Positions 45,616 to 55,008 of a stretch of DNA of 64,000 nt are shown here, piece after piece. The stretch's first letter is position 1. Each line of letters starts with the position of its first letter. This stretch comes from Cellulomonas sp. C5510. Lineage in GTDB: Bacteria > Actinomycetota > Actinomycetes > Actinomycetales > Cellulomonadaceae. The position numbers and the translations under genes were made by a program. The notes beneath the pieces are model-generated. The model saw nothing but the letters and a program-made list of their open reading frames with translations. It ran no database searches and had not been told where the DNA came from. Where the stretch lies: positions 1,860,001 to 1,924,000 of the forward strand of contig NZ_CP081862.1 of assembly GCF_019797765.1 (NCBI RefSeq), written 5' to 3'.

Positions 45616-46508
45616 CCAGCGTCGAGGTGGTCGACCTGACCAAGGACTACACGATCCGCGAGGGGCTGCGGCGCTCCACGCTGCGGGCGGTCGACGGGGT
45701 GAGCTTCGACCTCGTGCCGCGCCGCACGGTCGCGCTGGTGGGGGAGTCGGGGTCGGGCAAGTCCACGATCGCGAAGCTGCTCACCCGGCTCGAGAAGCCG
45801 ACGTCGGGCCAGATCCGGGTGACGCTGGACGACCGGACGCCGGTCGTCGGCTCCGTGTACCGCCGGCACGTGCAGATGGTGTTCCAGGACCCGTTCGCGT
45901 CGCTCAACCCGTTCCACACCATCGAGCACCACGTCGCCCGCCCGCTGCTGCTGCACCACCGGACGCGGGGCGCCGAGCAGACCCGGGAGCGCGTGGCGCA
46001 GATGCTCGAGCGCGTGAACCTCACGCCCGCCCACGCGTTCGCGCAGCGCCGTCCCCACGAGCTGTCCGGCGGCCAGCGGCAGCGCGTCGCGATCGCCCGG
46101 GCGCTGGCCCCGGGGGCGCAGGTGCTGATCGCCGACGAGCCCGTGTCGATGCTCGACGTGTCGATCCGGCTGGGCGTGCTCAACCTGCTGGCCCGGCTCC
46201 AGCGGGAGGACAACCTCGCGGTCCTGTACATCACGCACGACCTGGCGACCGCACGGCACTTCTCCGACGAGATCCTCGTGCTGTACCGGGGCCGTGTCGT
46301 GGAGCGGGGGCCGTCCGACGCCGTGATCCTCGACCCGCACCACGACTACACCCGGCTGCTCGCCCAGGCGGCGCCCGACCCGGAGCGCGTCGGCAAGGTC
46401 GTGGCGTCCGAGCTCGGGTTCGACCGCAGCCGGATCGACAACTCGCGGTGCTACGACCACACGACCGGCGAGTGGACGGTGCACCCGGGGGCGCGCGAGG
46501 CGGCGTGA
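45612..46508 (+). CDS. ABC transporter ATP-binding protein (DppF/OppF type)
   Basis: 298 residues. Walker A GESGSGKST near residue 44, Q-loop MVFQDPFASLNPFHT, signature ELSGGQRQR, Walker B VLIADEPVSMLD, switch His in YITHDLATA. The C-terminal tail after residue 260 is longer than in DppF and ends in the oligopeptide-transporter-type extension with one Cys. Last gene of the importer operon; followed by a short G+C palindrome before the convergent acyltransferase gene. Confidence 0.93.
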   Translation: MTSVEVVDLTKDYTIREGLRRSTLRAVDGVSFDLVPRRTVALVGESGSGKSTIAKLLTRLEKPTSGQIRVTLDDRTPVVGSVYRRHVQMVFQDPFASLNPFHTIEHHVARPLLLHHRTRGAEQTRERVAQMLERVNLTPAHAFAQRRPHELSGGQRQRVAIARALAPGAQVLIADEPVSMLDVSIRLGVLNLLARLQREDNLAVLYITHDLATARHFSDEILVLYRGRVVERGPSDAVILDPHHDYTRLLAQAAPDPERVGKVVASELGFDRSRIDNSRCYDHTTGEWTVHPGAREAA

Positions 46509-46512
46509 CGGG

Positions 46513-46527
46513 GCCGGCCCGGCCGGC
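46513..46527. terminator. Short palindrome between convergent genes
   Basis: GCCGGCCCGGCCGGC fills the 19-base gap between the importer operon and the convergent acyltransferase gene. Short stem, so a weak candidate. Confidence 0.35.
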
Positions 46528-47643
46528 TCACGCGGCAGGTTCGGGCGCCGCGGGGACGACCGCGTGCGCCCGGGCCGGCTCCGGCGTCTCCCACCGGCGC
46601 CGGAGCGCGGCGGCGGGGCGCTCGACCGCCCACCAGCTGACCGTCGCGGCCAGCAGGGTGAGCGCGGCGCCGAGCAGGCCGGCGCCGGGCGTGCCCGGGT
46701 CGCCGAGCCACTGCTGGATCGGCAGGTTCCACAGGTACGCCGCGTACGACACGGTGCCGAGCGCCACCAGCAGCCGCAGCGGCGCACGCGCCGGGCCGGA
46801 CGGCAGGGCGGTGGGACCGGACGCGAGCAGCACCAGCGCGGCCGACACGGCGGCCGTCAGCGGGATGACGAGCAGGTACATCGCCGCGGTGGCGCTCAGC
46901 CCGGGCAGCAGCGCCAGCGCGGCCAGCACGGCGAGCAGCGCGACGCCCAGCGCCCGGCGCGACCCGCCGGTGCCGGGCAGCAGCCGGGCGGCGCGCTCGC
47001 GGCCCAGGCGCAGCCCGCAGCCGGCGAGCAGCGCCACGGACCAGGACGTGGGCAGCGCGTACACGCGCGCCACGTCCGGCCACTCGTACCCGATCGTGGC
47101 CGCGCACGCGGCGAGCGAGCCGAGCACCCCGACCAGCACGACCGCGCGAGCGGCCCGGTGCCGCCACGCGAGGGCGAGCACGAGGGGCCACAGCAGGTAG
47201 AACTGCTCCTCCGTGGCGAGCGTCCACAGGTGGAAGAACGAGCCGCTGCCGTGGGGCAGCAGGGGCAGGTTGCTCGTGTAGGTGAGGGCCGCCAGGACCG
47301 TCTGCCCGAGCAGCTCCCGGCGCCCGAGCAGCCCGACCGCGCCCTCGATGACGAGGTAGCCCGCGAGCACCAGCAGCAGCGGCGGCAGCAGCCGCAGCGC
47401 CCGTGCGCCGAAGAACCGGCCGTACCGGATCCGTCCGTACCGCTCCAGGTCGCGCACCAGCAGGCCGGTGATGAGGTAACCCGAGAGCGTGAAGAACAGC
47501 GTCACGCCCACCATGCCGGCGGACCCGAAGGTCGCCGAGTCGGCGTGGGTGAGCATGACGAGCGCGATCGCCACGCCGCGCAGCGCGTCGAGCAGCGGCC
47601 GCCGCGCACCCGTGATGCCGTCCGTGCCCCCGGGATCCCTCAC
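46528..47643 (-). CDS. Acyltransferase family 3 membrane protein (OafA/YrhL type)
   Basis: 371-residue integral membrane O-acyltransferase with about ten helices, expected to acetylate or acylate cell-envelope sugars. Motifs of the family: RRPLLDALRGVAIALVMLTHAD at the N-terminus (the catalytic His is in the THAD segment), GVTLFFTLSGYLITGLL, RFFGARALRLLPPLLL and LWTLATEEQFYLLWPL. Start GTG 47643; an A+T-rich TATACA (47680-47685, minus strand) upstream may be its -10. Lies 53 bases after nhaA on the same strand. Confidence 0.9.
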   Translation of the reverse strand: MRDPGGTDGITGARRPLLDALRGVAIALVMLTHADSATFGSAGMVGVTLFFTLSGYLITGLLVRDLERYGRIRYGRFFGARALRLLPPLLLVLAGYLVIEGAVGLLGRRELLGQTVLAALTYTSNLPLLPHGSGSFFHLWTLATEEQFYLLWPLVLALAWRHRAARAVVLVGVLGSLAACAATIGYEWPDVARVYALPTSWSVALLAGCGLRLGRERAARLLPGTGGSRRALGVALLAVLAALALLPGLSATAAMYLLVIPLTAAVSAALVLLASGPTALPSGPARAPLRLLVALGTVSYAAYLWNLPIQQWLGDPGTPGAGLLGAALTLLAATVSWWAVERPAAALRRRWETPEPARAHAVVPAAPEPAA

Positions 47644-47696
47644 GCTGCGTCACGTTATGCCCAGGATGTCCGAGTTGTGTGTATATGCCCGGCAGT

Positions 47697-49025
47697 TCAC
47701 CCGTGCGGTGGACGGGCCGTGCCCGAGCCCCCGTGCGACCCGGCCGGCCGCACACCCGGGCCGGTCGTCCCGCCACCCACCGCGGGCTGCACCGCGTCGA
47801 CCACGCCGTCGGCGTTCTCGTCCCGGGCCCGTGCCCGCCGCGCGTCCCGGCGCAGCAGCACCGCGGCGACCGTGGCCGACAGCGCCGTGCCCGCGAGCAC
47901 CGCGATCTTCGCAGCCCCGGCCCGCCCGTCGTCACCCGCGAACGCGAGCTCGGCGATCAGGAGCGAGACGGTGAACCCGATGCCGGCGAGCAGCCCGACG
48001 GGCAGCAGGTCGCGCAGGCCCACGCCGTCCGGCAGCCGCAACGGCGTGGTCCGGGTGACCACCGCGACGGCGCCCACGATGCCCACCACCTTGCCCAGCA
48101 CCAGGCCCAGCACGACTGCGGGCACCACCGGGTCGCCCAGGACGCCCGCGAGACCCGCGCCGTCCACGAGGGTGACGCCGGCGGCGAAGAACGCGAACAG
48201 CGGGAGCGCCACGACGGCCGACCAGGGCCGCATCGCGTGCTCGTACCGGTGCACCCGGCTGACGTGCTCGGCGTTCACCGGGCGCGCCGGGACGGTCAGG
48301 CCCAGCAGCACGCCGGCGATCGTCGCGTGCACCCCGGAGGCGTGCATGCAGGCCCACGCCACCAGGCCGAGGGCCCAGAGCAGCCACGGGTGCACGTACG
48401 GGGACCGGGCGACGAGCGCGAACAGCACCACGGCGCCGACGGAGGCCGCCAGCGGGCCTGCTGCCACGCCGTCGGAGTAGAACACCGCGATCACGACGAT
48501 CGCGAGCAGGTCGTCCACCACCGCGAGGGTCAGCAGGAACGTCCGGATCGCCACGGGCAGGCCGCGGCCGAAGATCGCGAGGACGGCGAGCGCGAAGGCG
48601 ATGTCGGTCGCGGTCGGCACCGCCCAGCCCGCGCGCGACGGGGCGTCCCCGGCGACGCCGACCACCGCGAGGTACACCGCGGCCGGCACGAGCATGCCGC
48701 CGACCGCCGCGACGACCGGCACCGCGGCCCGCCGCGGGTCGCGCAGGCTCCCGGTGACGATCTCGTGCTTCAGCTCCAGTCCCACCACGAAGAAGAACAC
48801 CGCGAGCAGGCCGTCCGACGCCCAGTGGGCGAGGTCCAGGTCGAGGTGCCACGCCTCGACGCCGACGACCAGGGAGGACACCTCGTGGTAGGCGTCGCGC
48901 CACGGTGAGTTCGCCCAGACCAGGGCGAGGACGGCGGCGGCGATGAGCAGGGCACCGCCGGTCGTCTCGGCGGACGCCCAGCGGCGCAGACCGGTGGGGA
49001 CGGGCGGGTGCGTCGGGTGGGGCAT
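47697..49025 (-). CDS. nhaA: Na+/H+ antiporter NhaA
   Basis: 442-residue antiporter exporting sodium (or lithium) in exchange for protons. NhaA hallmarks: VFFFVVGLELKHEIV near residue 65, ATDIAFALAVLAIFG near 120, LLTLAVVDDLLAIVVIAVFY with the paired transport aspartates near 151, and GLLAGIGFTVSLLIAELAF near 345. The last 50 residues are a hydrophilic Gly/Arg-rich tail. Start ATG 49025 with GAGGAG site. The preceding leader can fold into two hairpins and may be regulatory. Confidence 0.96.
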   Translation of the reverse strand: MPHPTHPPVPTGLRRWASAETTGGALLIAAAVLALVWANSPWRDAYHEVSSLVVGVEAWHLDLDLAHWASDGLLAVFFFVVGLELKHEIVTGSLRDPRRAAVPVVAAVGGMLVPAAVYLAVVGVAGDAPSRAGWAVPTATDIAFALAVLAIFGRGLPVAIRTFLLTLAVVDDLLAIVVIAVFYSDGVAAGPLAASVGAVVLFALVARSPYVHPWLLWALGLVAWACMHASGVHATIAGVLLGLTVPARPVNAEHVSRVHRYEHAMRPWSAVVALPLFAFFAAGVTLVDGAGLAGVLGDPVVPAVVLGLVLGKVVGIVGAVAVVTRTTPLRLPDGVGLRDLLPVGLLAGIGFTVSLLIAELAFAGDDGRAGAAKIAVLAGTALSATVAAVLLRRDARRARARDENADGVVDAVQPAVGGGTTGPGVRPAGSHGGSGTARPPHG

Positions 49026-49115
49026 GGTGCTCCTCGGGGCGCGTCGCGTCCCCGCGTGGAGGGTCGCCGCGCGGGGAGCCGACCAGACTTCCCGGCACAC
49101 CGAGAGTTCAGCCTA
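49026..49115 (-). promoter_or_regulatory. nhaA promoter and structured leader (candidate regulatory RNA)
   Basis: A -10 TAGGCT (49110-49115, minus strand) should start a leader of about 78 bases. It contains CCGGGAAGUCUGG (49083-49095), which can pair within itself or, alternatively, through GCCG/CGGC with the flanking bases (49078-49096), and then a perfect 7-bp stem CCCCGCG/CGCGGGG (49050-49076) ending about 10 bases before the GAGGAG ribosome site. Mutually exclusive pairings close to the ribosome site suggest translational control by ion or pH. Not matched to a named riboswitch class. Confidence 0.45.
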
Positions 49116-49194
49116 GACGGCGGCTCGCCGTGCCGCACCGGGAGTCCGGGAGCCGGACGGCAGGCGGGTGTCACGGCGCGCCCTCCGCCTCACC

Positions 49195-49200
49195 TACGCT
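49195..49200 (+). promoter_or_regulatory. -10 element of the jetABC operon
   Basis: TACGCT ending eight bases before ATG 49209, a near-leaderless layout. Divergent from the nhaA promoter about 80 bases away. Confidence 0.4.
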
Positions 49201-49208
49201 GTCCGGCG

Positions 49209-50711
49209 ATGATCACGCGAGCCGAAGGGGCGTACCAGGGCGCCGTCCGGGCCTTCCAGAACCCGATGCTCGACCTGCTGCACAAGCGTCACGCCCCGCT
49301 CGTGGTCTCGCTGCTGTCGCTCGTGTTCACGCCGGAGCGCCCGCAGGTGCCCGTCGCGGACGCCCACACCGAGGTCGCCGACGCGCTCGACCAGCTCCGC
49401 GCCGCGGGGTACGGGGACGACCTGCCCGCCGGCACCGCGCGCGACCTGTGCCGGCAGTGGGCCGACGCGGGCTGGCTGGTGCGCCAGGTGCTGGACGACG
49501 ACGTGGAGACCTACCGGCTGTCCGCGCACGCCGTCGGCGCGCTCGAGGTCGCCGGCCGGGCGGGCGGCGCGCGGGCCCGGGTGTCCCAGTCCCGCGTCCG
49601 GACGCTGCTGGACGCCGTCGAGCACCTCGCCCAGGAGGCCGACCCCGACGTCCTCGTGCGGCTGTCGCGCCTCGAGGCGGAGATCGCGCGGCTGCGCGCC
49701 GAGGCCGAGCGCATCGAGCGCACCGGCGAGGTCGAGCGGGCCGACGACGAGCAGCTGCTCGAGGAGGCCGAGAACGTCCTGCACCTGGTGCGGGAGCTGC
49801 CGGCGGACTTCGCACGCGTCGCCGAGTCGATCAAGGCGATGCAGCGCGACGTCGTCACGGCGCTGCGCCAGGACGAGCGGCCGACGGGTGCCGTCCTGCG
49901 GGAGTACCTCGAGCGCGGCGAGCACGTCATGGAGTCCACCGTCGAGGGGCGCGCGTTCTCGGGCGCGCTGCGGCTCATCGGCGACCCGGAGCGGCTCGAC
50001 GCGCTGTCCGCGCAGCTGGACGTGGTGCTGCGGCACCCGTTCACCCGGATGCTGCCCGCGCCGCAGCGAGCCGAGCTGCGCGACCTCGGGCGGCGCATCG
50101 AGCGGGGGCTCGAGCAGGTGTTCGCGGCGCAGCGCGAGGCGTCGGCCGTCATCACCACGCAGGTGCGGCACCACGACCCGCTGCGGGACCGGCAGGTCGA
50201 CGAGCTGCTCCGGGACGTCATGACCGGGCTGCAGCACTGGGTCCCGGGGTCCCGCCGCGGCCAGAGCGTCGAGCCGCTGCGCCGGCTGCCCGTCGCCGAG
50301 GTCGAGCACCTGCGGCAGTCCGCCGGCGACCTGCGCCCCCCGGAGCCGCCCGCGCCGCTGCACGCCTGGGAGGACGACGACGAGGACGACGCCTCCGCGA
50401 CGCTGGCCCGCGCGTGGGGCGGCCCGCACTACGCCGAGCTGCGCGCCCACCTCGCGGCGTGGTCCGCGCGGGACGGCGCGGCGGGGACCGGGGCCGACGT
50501 GGACCTGGCCGAGGCCTTCGGCGGCGCACCGCCGGACCTGCGCCGGCCCGTCGACCTGCTCGGCCTGCTCGAGATCGCCGACGCGGTCGGCATGACGGAG
50601 ACGGGCGCGCTCGCGTACGTCGAGGCGCTGCGGCCCGACGGCAGCCGCCGGCGCTTCGCGTTCGAGGGCGTGACCACACGGATGGAGGACGGCAGCGATG
50701 ACCGGCACTGA
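49209..50711 (+). CDS. jetA: JetA/MksF-like kleisin-type subunit (DUF3375)
   Basis: 500-residue protein of the DUF3375 family, the kleisin (MukF-like) subunit of Wadjet/MksBEF SMC complexes. It has an N-terminal winged-helix region (residues 1-110: [22 protein letters not shown]), a long coiled coil (about 125-260, Leu/Glu/Arg heptads) and an acidic linker DDDEDDAS before a C-terminal winged helix ([16 protein letters not shown]). It would bridge the JetC ATPase heads. Overlaps jetB by 14 bases. Confidence 0.9.
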   Translation: MITRAEGAYQGAVRAFQNPMLDLLHKRHAPLVVSLLSLVFTPERPQVPVADAHTEVADALDQLRAAGYGDDLPAGTARDLCRQWADAGWLVRQVLDDDVETYRLSAHAVGALEVAGRAGGARARVSQSRVRTLLDAVEHLAQEADPDVLVRLSRLEAEIARLRAEAERIERTGEVERADDEQLLEEAENVLHLVRELPADFARVAESIKAMQRDVVTALRQDERPTGAVLREYLERGEHVMESTVEGRAFSGALRLIGDPERLDALSAQLDVVLRHPFTRMLPAPQRAELRDLGRRIERGLEQVFAAQREASAVITTQVRHHDPLRDRQVDELLRDVMTGLQHWVPGSRRGQSVEPLRRLPVAEVEHLRQSAGDLRPPEPPAPLHAWEDDDEDDASATLARAWGGPHYAELRAHLAAWSARDGAAGTGADVDLAEAFGGAPPDLRRPVDLLGLLEIADAVGMTETGALAYVEALRPDGSRRRFAFEGVTTRMEDGSDDRH

Positions 50712-51486
50712 CACGAGCGCGTCCCCGGAGGCCCGCGTCGCGGACGCCGACGACGAGCACGGCGGGCCCGGCGGCTTCATCCCGCCGGTCGCGATGGAGG
50801 ACGACCCGGCCGAGCTGTTCGCGGGCGACTCCGGCACCCTGGACGCCGAGGTCCGCCGCGTCCTCGTGCGGCTGCTGCAGCGCCGGTTCCTCCTCGCCGA
50901 GCGGAACCCCGCGCAGTGGCGGACCCTGCTCGCCCACCAGCAGGTGATCGAGTCGCGCCTGCACGACCTGTTCGTGCACCTGGTCGTCGACCACGACCGC
51001 GGCATCGCGTACAAGCGGCAGGTGCGCTCCGCGGAGCTCGACGTGCCCGTGCTGCTGCGCGACGAGCCGTACAGCCGCGCCGAGACGCTCGTGCTGGTGC
51101 ACCTGCGCACGGTCTTCCAGCGCGAGCGCGGCGCCGGGGAGAGCTCGGCGCGCGTCGACGTGGAGGAGCTCGAGCAGACCGCCCTGACGTACTACGACCC
51201 CGACGACACCAACGTCGCCTCCCGCCAGCGCGAGATCCGCGGGGCGATCGCGCGGCTCGCCAAGGAGGGCGTCATCGAGGAGGAGTCCGAGGGGCGCTAC
51301 CGCGTGACCGCGCTGGTGGAGATCGTGCTGAGCAACGAGCGGCTGACGGAGCTGCGGGCGTGGCTCCGCAGCCCCGCCTCGTCGGCCCCGGAGGACGGGA
51401 CGCCGGAGGCGCCGGACGACGAGGACGCAGAGCAGGACGACGCGGTGCACGACGCCGCGCCGCAGGACGAGGAGCCAGCCCGATGA
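50698..51486 (+). CDS. jetB: JetB/MksE-like subunit (DUF4194)
   Basis: 262-residue protein of the DUF4194 family, the KITE-type (MukE-like) partner of JetA. Winged-helix segments are recognisable around [21 protein letters not shown] (residues 61-82) and [32 protein letters not shown] (about 179-210); both ends are acidic. Start ATG 50698 lies within the end of jetA, and the stop overlaps jetC (ATGA), so the three subunits are produced in a coupled manner. Confidence 0.9.
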   Translation: MTGTDTSASPEARVADADDEHGGPGGFIPPVAMEDDPAELFAGDSGTLDAEVRRVLVRLLQRRFLLAERNPAQWRTLLAHQQVIESRLHDLFVHLVVDHDRGIAYKRQVRSAELDVPVLLRDEPYSRAETLVLVHLRTVFQRERGAGESSARVDVEELEQTALTYYDPDDTNVASRQREIRGAIARLAKEGVIEEESEGRYRVTALVEIVLSNERLTELRAWLRSPASSAPEDGTPEAPDDEDAEQDDAVHDAAPQDEEPAR

Positions 51487-54400
51487 CCATGGTCGACACG
51501 CTCTTCGGCCTGATCCCGGCCGCCTCGACGGGCCAGCAGTGGCTCGCCCGGGACCTGCAGCTGGTGAACTGGGGCGGCTACGACGGACACCACCGGGTGC
51601 GCCTGGCGCCGACCGCGACGCTGCTGTCCGGTGGGTCGGGCTCCGGCAAGTCCACGCTGATGGACGCGTACATCGCGCTGCTCATGCCCCACACCACGCC
51701 GTTCAACGGGGCGTCGAACGGCGGCGTCGTCGGGCGGCCGCGCGGCAAGGACCAGCGCAACATCCTGTCCTACGCCCGCGGCAAGCTCGACGAGTCCCGC
51801 ACCGAGGACGGCACCCGGCAGCGCGTGCTGCGCGGCGACGGCCAGGACACGTGGTCGGCGATCGCGATGACGTGGGCGGACCAGTCGGGGCGCGAGTTCA
51901 CCGCCGTCCGCGCGTGGTACGTCCCCGCGGCCGCCCGGACGCTGGAGGACGTGACCGCCGTGCGGGCCACCCGCGAGGGCGGGTTCGACCTGCGCGACCT
52001 CGAGCCGGCGGCGGCCGACCGGTTCGGCCGGGGCGCCGTCACGGCGGCGGGTCTCGCGGCGTTCGACACCGACCGCGAGTTCACCGCCCGGCTGCACTCG
52101 ACGCTCGGCATCGGCGCGACCGGTGACGGCGGCAAGGCCGTCGGGCTGCTCGGACGCATCCAGGCCGGTCAGCAGATCACCACCGTCGACGCGCTCTACA
52201 AGGCGATGGTGCTCGAGGAGCCCAGCACGTTCGCGACCGCGGACGCCGTCGTCGAGCAGTTCGACAAGCTCTCCGGCACCCGCGAGCAGATGATCACCGC
52301 GCGGCAGCAGGTCAAGGCGCTCGAGCCGATCCGCGCCCACCGTGCGGCCGCCGAGGAGGCCGCGGAGCGGCTGCGCGTCATCGCGTCCGTCGGGTCGTTC
52401 GACGACGACGCGTCCCCGGCCGCGCTGTGGCGCCACGACCGCCGCCTCGGCCTGCTGCGCGCCGTCGAGTCCGACCTGCAGCACCGGCACGACGGCGCGC
52501 GCCGGGAGGCCGACGAGCTCGCCGCGCGCATCGCCGCCGCCCGGGCAGAGCTGGAGGGCGTCAAGGAGACGCTGTGGGTGTCCGGCGGCGACCGGTTGGC
52601 CCGCGCCCAGCGCGAGCTGCGCGCCACCGACGACCGGCACGCCCGCGTCTCCGTCGCCCGCGCCCGCCTCGAGGAGGTGCTCGCCGACGTGCTCGGCGTC
52701 GGCGTGCCCACGGCGGCCGACTTCGAGGAGCTCGCCGAGCAGGCCCGCACCGCCCTGGCCGACGACGGCGCGAAGCAGGACGCTCGTGAGCGCCTCGGCG
52801 CGGCCATGGCCGAGCGCAAGGACGCCCGCGGCGAGCTGGCCGGCCTGCGCGCCGACCGGGCCGAGGCCGAGCGGCAGCAGGGCAGCATCCCGGGGGAGCT
52901 GCTGCGGGCGCGCGCCGCGCTGGCGGAGGCCGCCGGGCTGACGGTCGACGAGCTGCCGTTCGTCGGGGAGCTGGTCGAGGTGCGCACCGAGCACGAGCCG
53001 TGGCGGGAGGCGTTCAACCTCGCGCTCGGCGGGTTCGCCACGACGCTGCTGGTGGACGCCGCGCGTCTCGGGGCCTTCCGCCGGGCCATCGACGGCGTGC
53101 GGCTCGGCCGGCGACTGCGCTACCAGGGCGTCCCGACGGGGCAGCGCTCCGACGTGGCGCTGGACCCCCGGACGCTCCCGGGACGCCTGGAGCTGCGGTC
53201 CGGGCCGTTCGCGGGCTGGCTGCGCAACGAGCTCGCCGACCGGCACGCCTACGTCTGCGTCGACACGCCCGGCGAGCTCGCGCAGCACACGAAGGCGCTC
53301 ACCCGCGCCGGCCAGGTCTCCGAGGGCCTGCGCGGCGCCCACGGCGGCCAGGGCCGCGCGAACGTCCTGGGGTTCACGAACGCCCGGCGCCTCGCCCAGC
53401 TCGACCGCGAGATCGAGCTGGCCGAGCGGCGCGTGGAGCTCGCGGAGCGCGACGTCGAGGCCGCGTCCGCCCGGCTGGACGAGCAGGACGCCCGCCGCCG
53501 TGCCCACGAGGCGGTCGTCGCTGTCACCTGGGAGCAGGTGGACGTCGCCGCGGTCGACGCCGAGCGCGCCCGCTGGACCCAGGTCATCGAGGACGTCACC
53601 TCCGGCAACCCCGAGGTCGTGCGCCTGCAGCGCCGCGCCGACGAGCTCGACGTGACCGTGGCCACGCTCACCGAGAAGCTCGGCCGCGCCAAGGGCGACG
53701 CCGAACGGCTCACGGCGTCCTGGTCGGACACCACGGACGAGGTCGACCGGGCCCAGCAGGCCCTCGACGACGCGCAGGACGCGGGCACGACGGCCGAGCC
53801 CGAGCAACGCGCGTACCTCGAGCAGCTGCTCGGCGGCGCCGGGGCCGACGTCCCCGCCGACGCCGCGCCCCTCCAGGCGCTCGCGGCCTTCGACGGCACC
53901 GTCACGCACGCCGCCGAGCTGCTCCGGGCGGACCGCCAGGCGGCGCAGGGCGTCGTGACGGCGTCCCGTGACGCCCTGCGCCGCACGTTCGAGACGTTCG
54001 TCGAGCGCTGGCCCGACCCGAACCTCGGCACCGACCCGGAGGAGTCGTACCGGGACTTCGAGCGCATCCTCACCGAGCTGGAGACCAGCGCCCTGCACGA
54101 GCTCGAGGCGGAGTGGCGCCGCAGCCTGCTGCGGTTGTCCGGCAACGACCTGACCGATCTGCACAACGCGCTCGCCCGGTCCGTGCGGGAGATCAAGGAG
54201 CGCATCCGCCCGGTGAACGACATCCTCGCGGACCTGCCGTTCTCCGACGACGACCACCGCCTGCGCATCGACGCCCGCGACACGCAGTCCACCGTCGTCG
54301 CCCGGTTCCGCAAGGAGCTGCGCGACCTGCGCGAGGAGCTGTCGACCGAGGCGACGGACGCGGAGCGCGAGCGCCGCTACCTGCGCATGGCCAAGGTCAT

Positions 54401-54854
54401 CGACCGGATCCGCCGCACCGCCCCGGACTTCGCGGACCTCGTGGACGTGCGCCGCCACGTGCGCCTTAGCGCCGAGAAGACCGACCTGGACGGGAACCAC
54501 GTCGCGCTCTACGACCACATCGGGGAGAAGTCCGGCGGCGAGTCGCAGGAGCTCGTGGCGTTCATCGTGGGTGCCGCCCTGCGGTACCAGCTCGGTGACG
54601 CCGGGGCCGAGCGCCCGCGCTACGCGCCGGTCTTCCTGGACGAGGCCCTCATCAAGGCCGACGCGCGGTTCACCGGGCGGGCGGTCGGTGCCTGGCGGGG
54701 CCTCGGGTTCCAGCTGGTGATCGGCGCGCCGAACGACAAGTTCAGCGCCCTGGAGCCCCACGTCGACCTGAAGTACGTGGTGCTGAAGGACGCCGCGGGA
54801 CGCTCGCGCACCAAGCCGATCGCGGGGCTCCCGGACGCGCCGACGCCCGCCTGA
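51483..54854 (+). CDS. jetC: JetC/MksB-like SMC ATPase
   Basis: 1123-residue SMC-family ATPase. Walker [19 protein letters not shown] near residue 52, two long coiled-coil arms (about 290-480 and 640-900) flanking a hinge region ([21 protein letters not shown]), signature motif [10 protein letters not shown] near 1017 and Walker [13 protein letters not shown] near 1050. With JetA and JetB it forms the DNA-extruding motor of Wadjet plasmid defence. The gene is followed by a terminator, and no jetD (DUF3322/DUF2220 topoisomerase-VI-like nuclease) follows or occurs anywhere in the window. Confidence 0.93.
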   Translation: MTMVDTLFGLIPAASTGQQWLARDLQLVNWGGYDGHHRVRLAPTATLLSGGSGSGKSTLMDAYIALLMPHTTPFNGASNGGVVGRPRGKDQRNILSYARGKLDESRTEDGTRQRVLRGDGQDTWSAIAMTWADQSGREFTAVRAWYVPAAARTLEDVTAVRATREGGFDLRDLEPAAADRFGRGAVTAAGLAAFDTDREFTARLHSTLGIGATGDGGKAVGLLGRIQAGQQITTVDALYKAMVLEEPSTFATADAVVEQFDKLSGTREQMITARQQVKALEPIRAHRAAAEEAAERLRVIASVGSFDDDASPAALWRHDRRLGLLRAVESDLQHRHDGARREADELAARIAAARAELEGVKETLWVSGGDRLARAQRELRATDDRHARVSVARARLEEVLADVLGVGVPTAADFEELAEQARTALADDGAKQDARERLGAAMAERKDARGELAGLRADRAEAERQQGSIPGELLRARAALAEAAGLTVDELPFVGELVEVRTEHEPWREAFNLALGGFATTLLVDAARLGAFRRAIDGVRLGRRLRYQGVPTGQRSDVALDPRTLPGRLELRSGPFAGWLRNELADRHAYVCVDTPGELAQHTKALTRAGQVSEGLRGAHGGQGRANVLGFTNARRLAQLDREIELAERRVELAERDVEAASARLDEQDARRRAHEAVVAVTWEQVDVAAVDAERARWTQVIEDVTSGNPEVVRLQRRADELDVTVATLTEKLGRAKGDAERLTASWSDTTDEVDRAQQALDDAQDAGTTAEPEQRAYLEQLLGGAGADVPADAAPLQALAAFDGTVTHAAELLRADRQAAQGVVTASRDALRRTFETFVERWPDPNLGTDPEESYRDFERILTELETSALHELEAEWRRSLLRLSGNDLTDLHNALARSVREIKERIRPVNDILADLPFSDDDHRLRIDARDTQSTVVARFRKELRDLREELSTEATDAERERRYLRMAKVIDRIRRTAPDFADLVDVRRHVRLSAEKTDLDGNHVALYDHIGEKSGGESQELVAFIVGAALRYQLGDAGAERPRYAPVFLDEALIKADARFTGRAVGAWRGLGFQLVIGAPNDKFSALEPHVDLKYVVLKDAAGRSRTKPIAGLPDAPTPA

Positions 54855-54873
54855 CGGGCGGCCCCCGCCCGCC

Positions 54874-54921
54874 TGGCCTCTCGCCCGGCCGCCCGGCCGC
54901 CCGGCTGCCCGCGAGAGGCCA
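54874..54921 (+). terminator. Terminator hairpin after jetC
   Basis: 11-bp perfect stem, TGGCCTCTCGC (54874-54884) with 54911-54921; the loop is made of repeated CCCGGCCG units. It closes the jet operon 20 bases after jetC and faces the convergent MFS gene. Confidence 0.8.
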
Positions 54922-55008
54922 CCTCCCGGGGTGCGGCGCGGACGTGACGGCCCGGGTGCCGGCCGCTCGCCACCGTGCTGATGCGCGCGGGCCCTCCCGG
55001 CGGGCGGG

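Noticed and set aside
54922..55008. Possible jetD remnant after jetC
   Set aside because: Only 87 bases remain before the stop of the convergent MFS gene, after a terminator hairpin; no JetD-like sequence in any frame.
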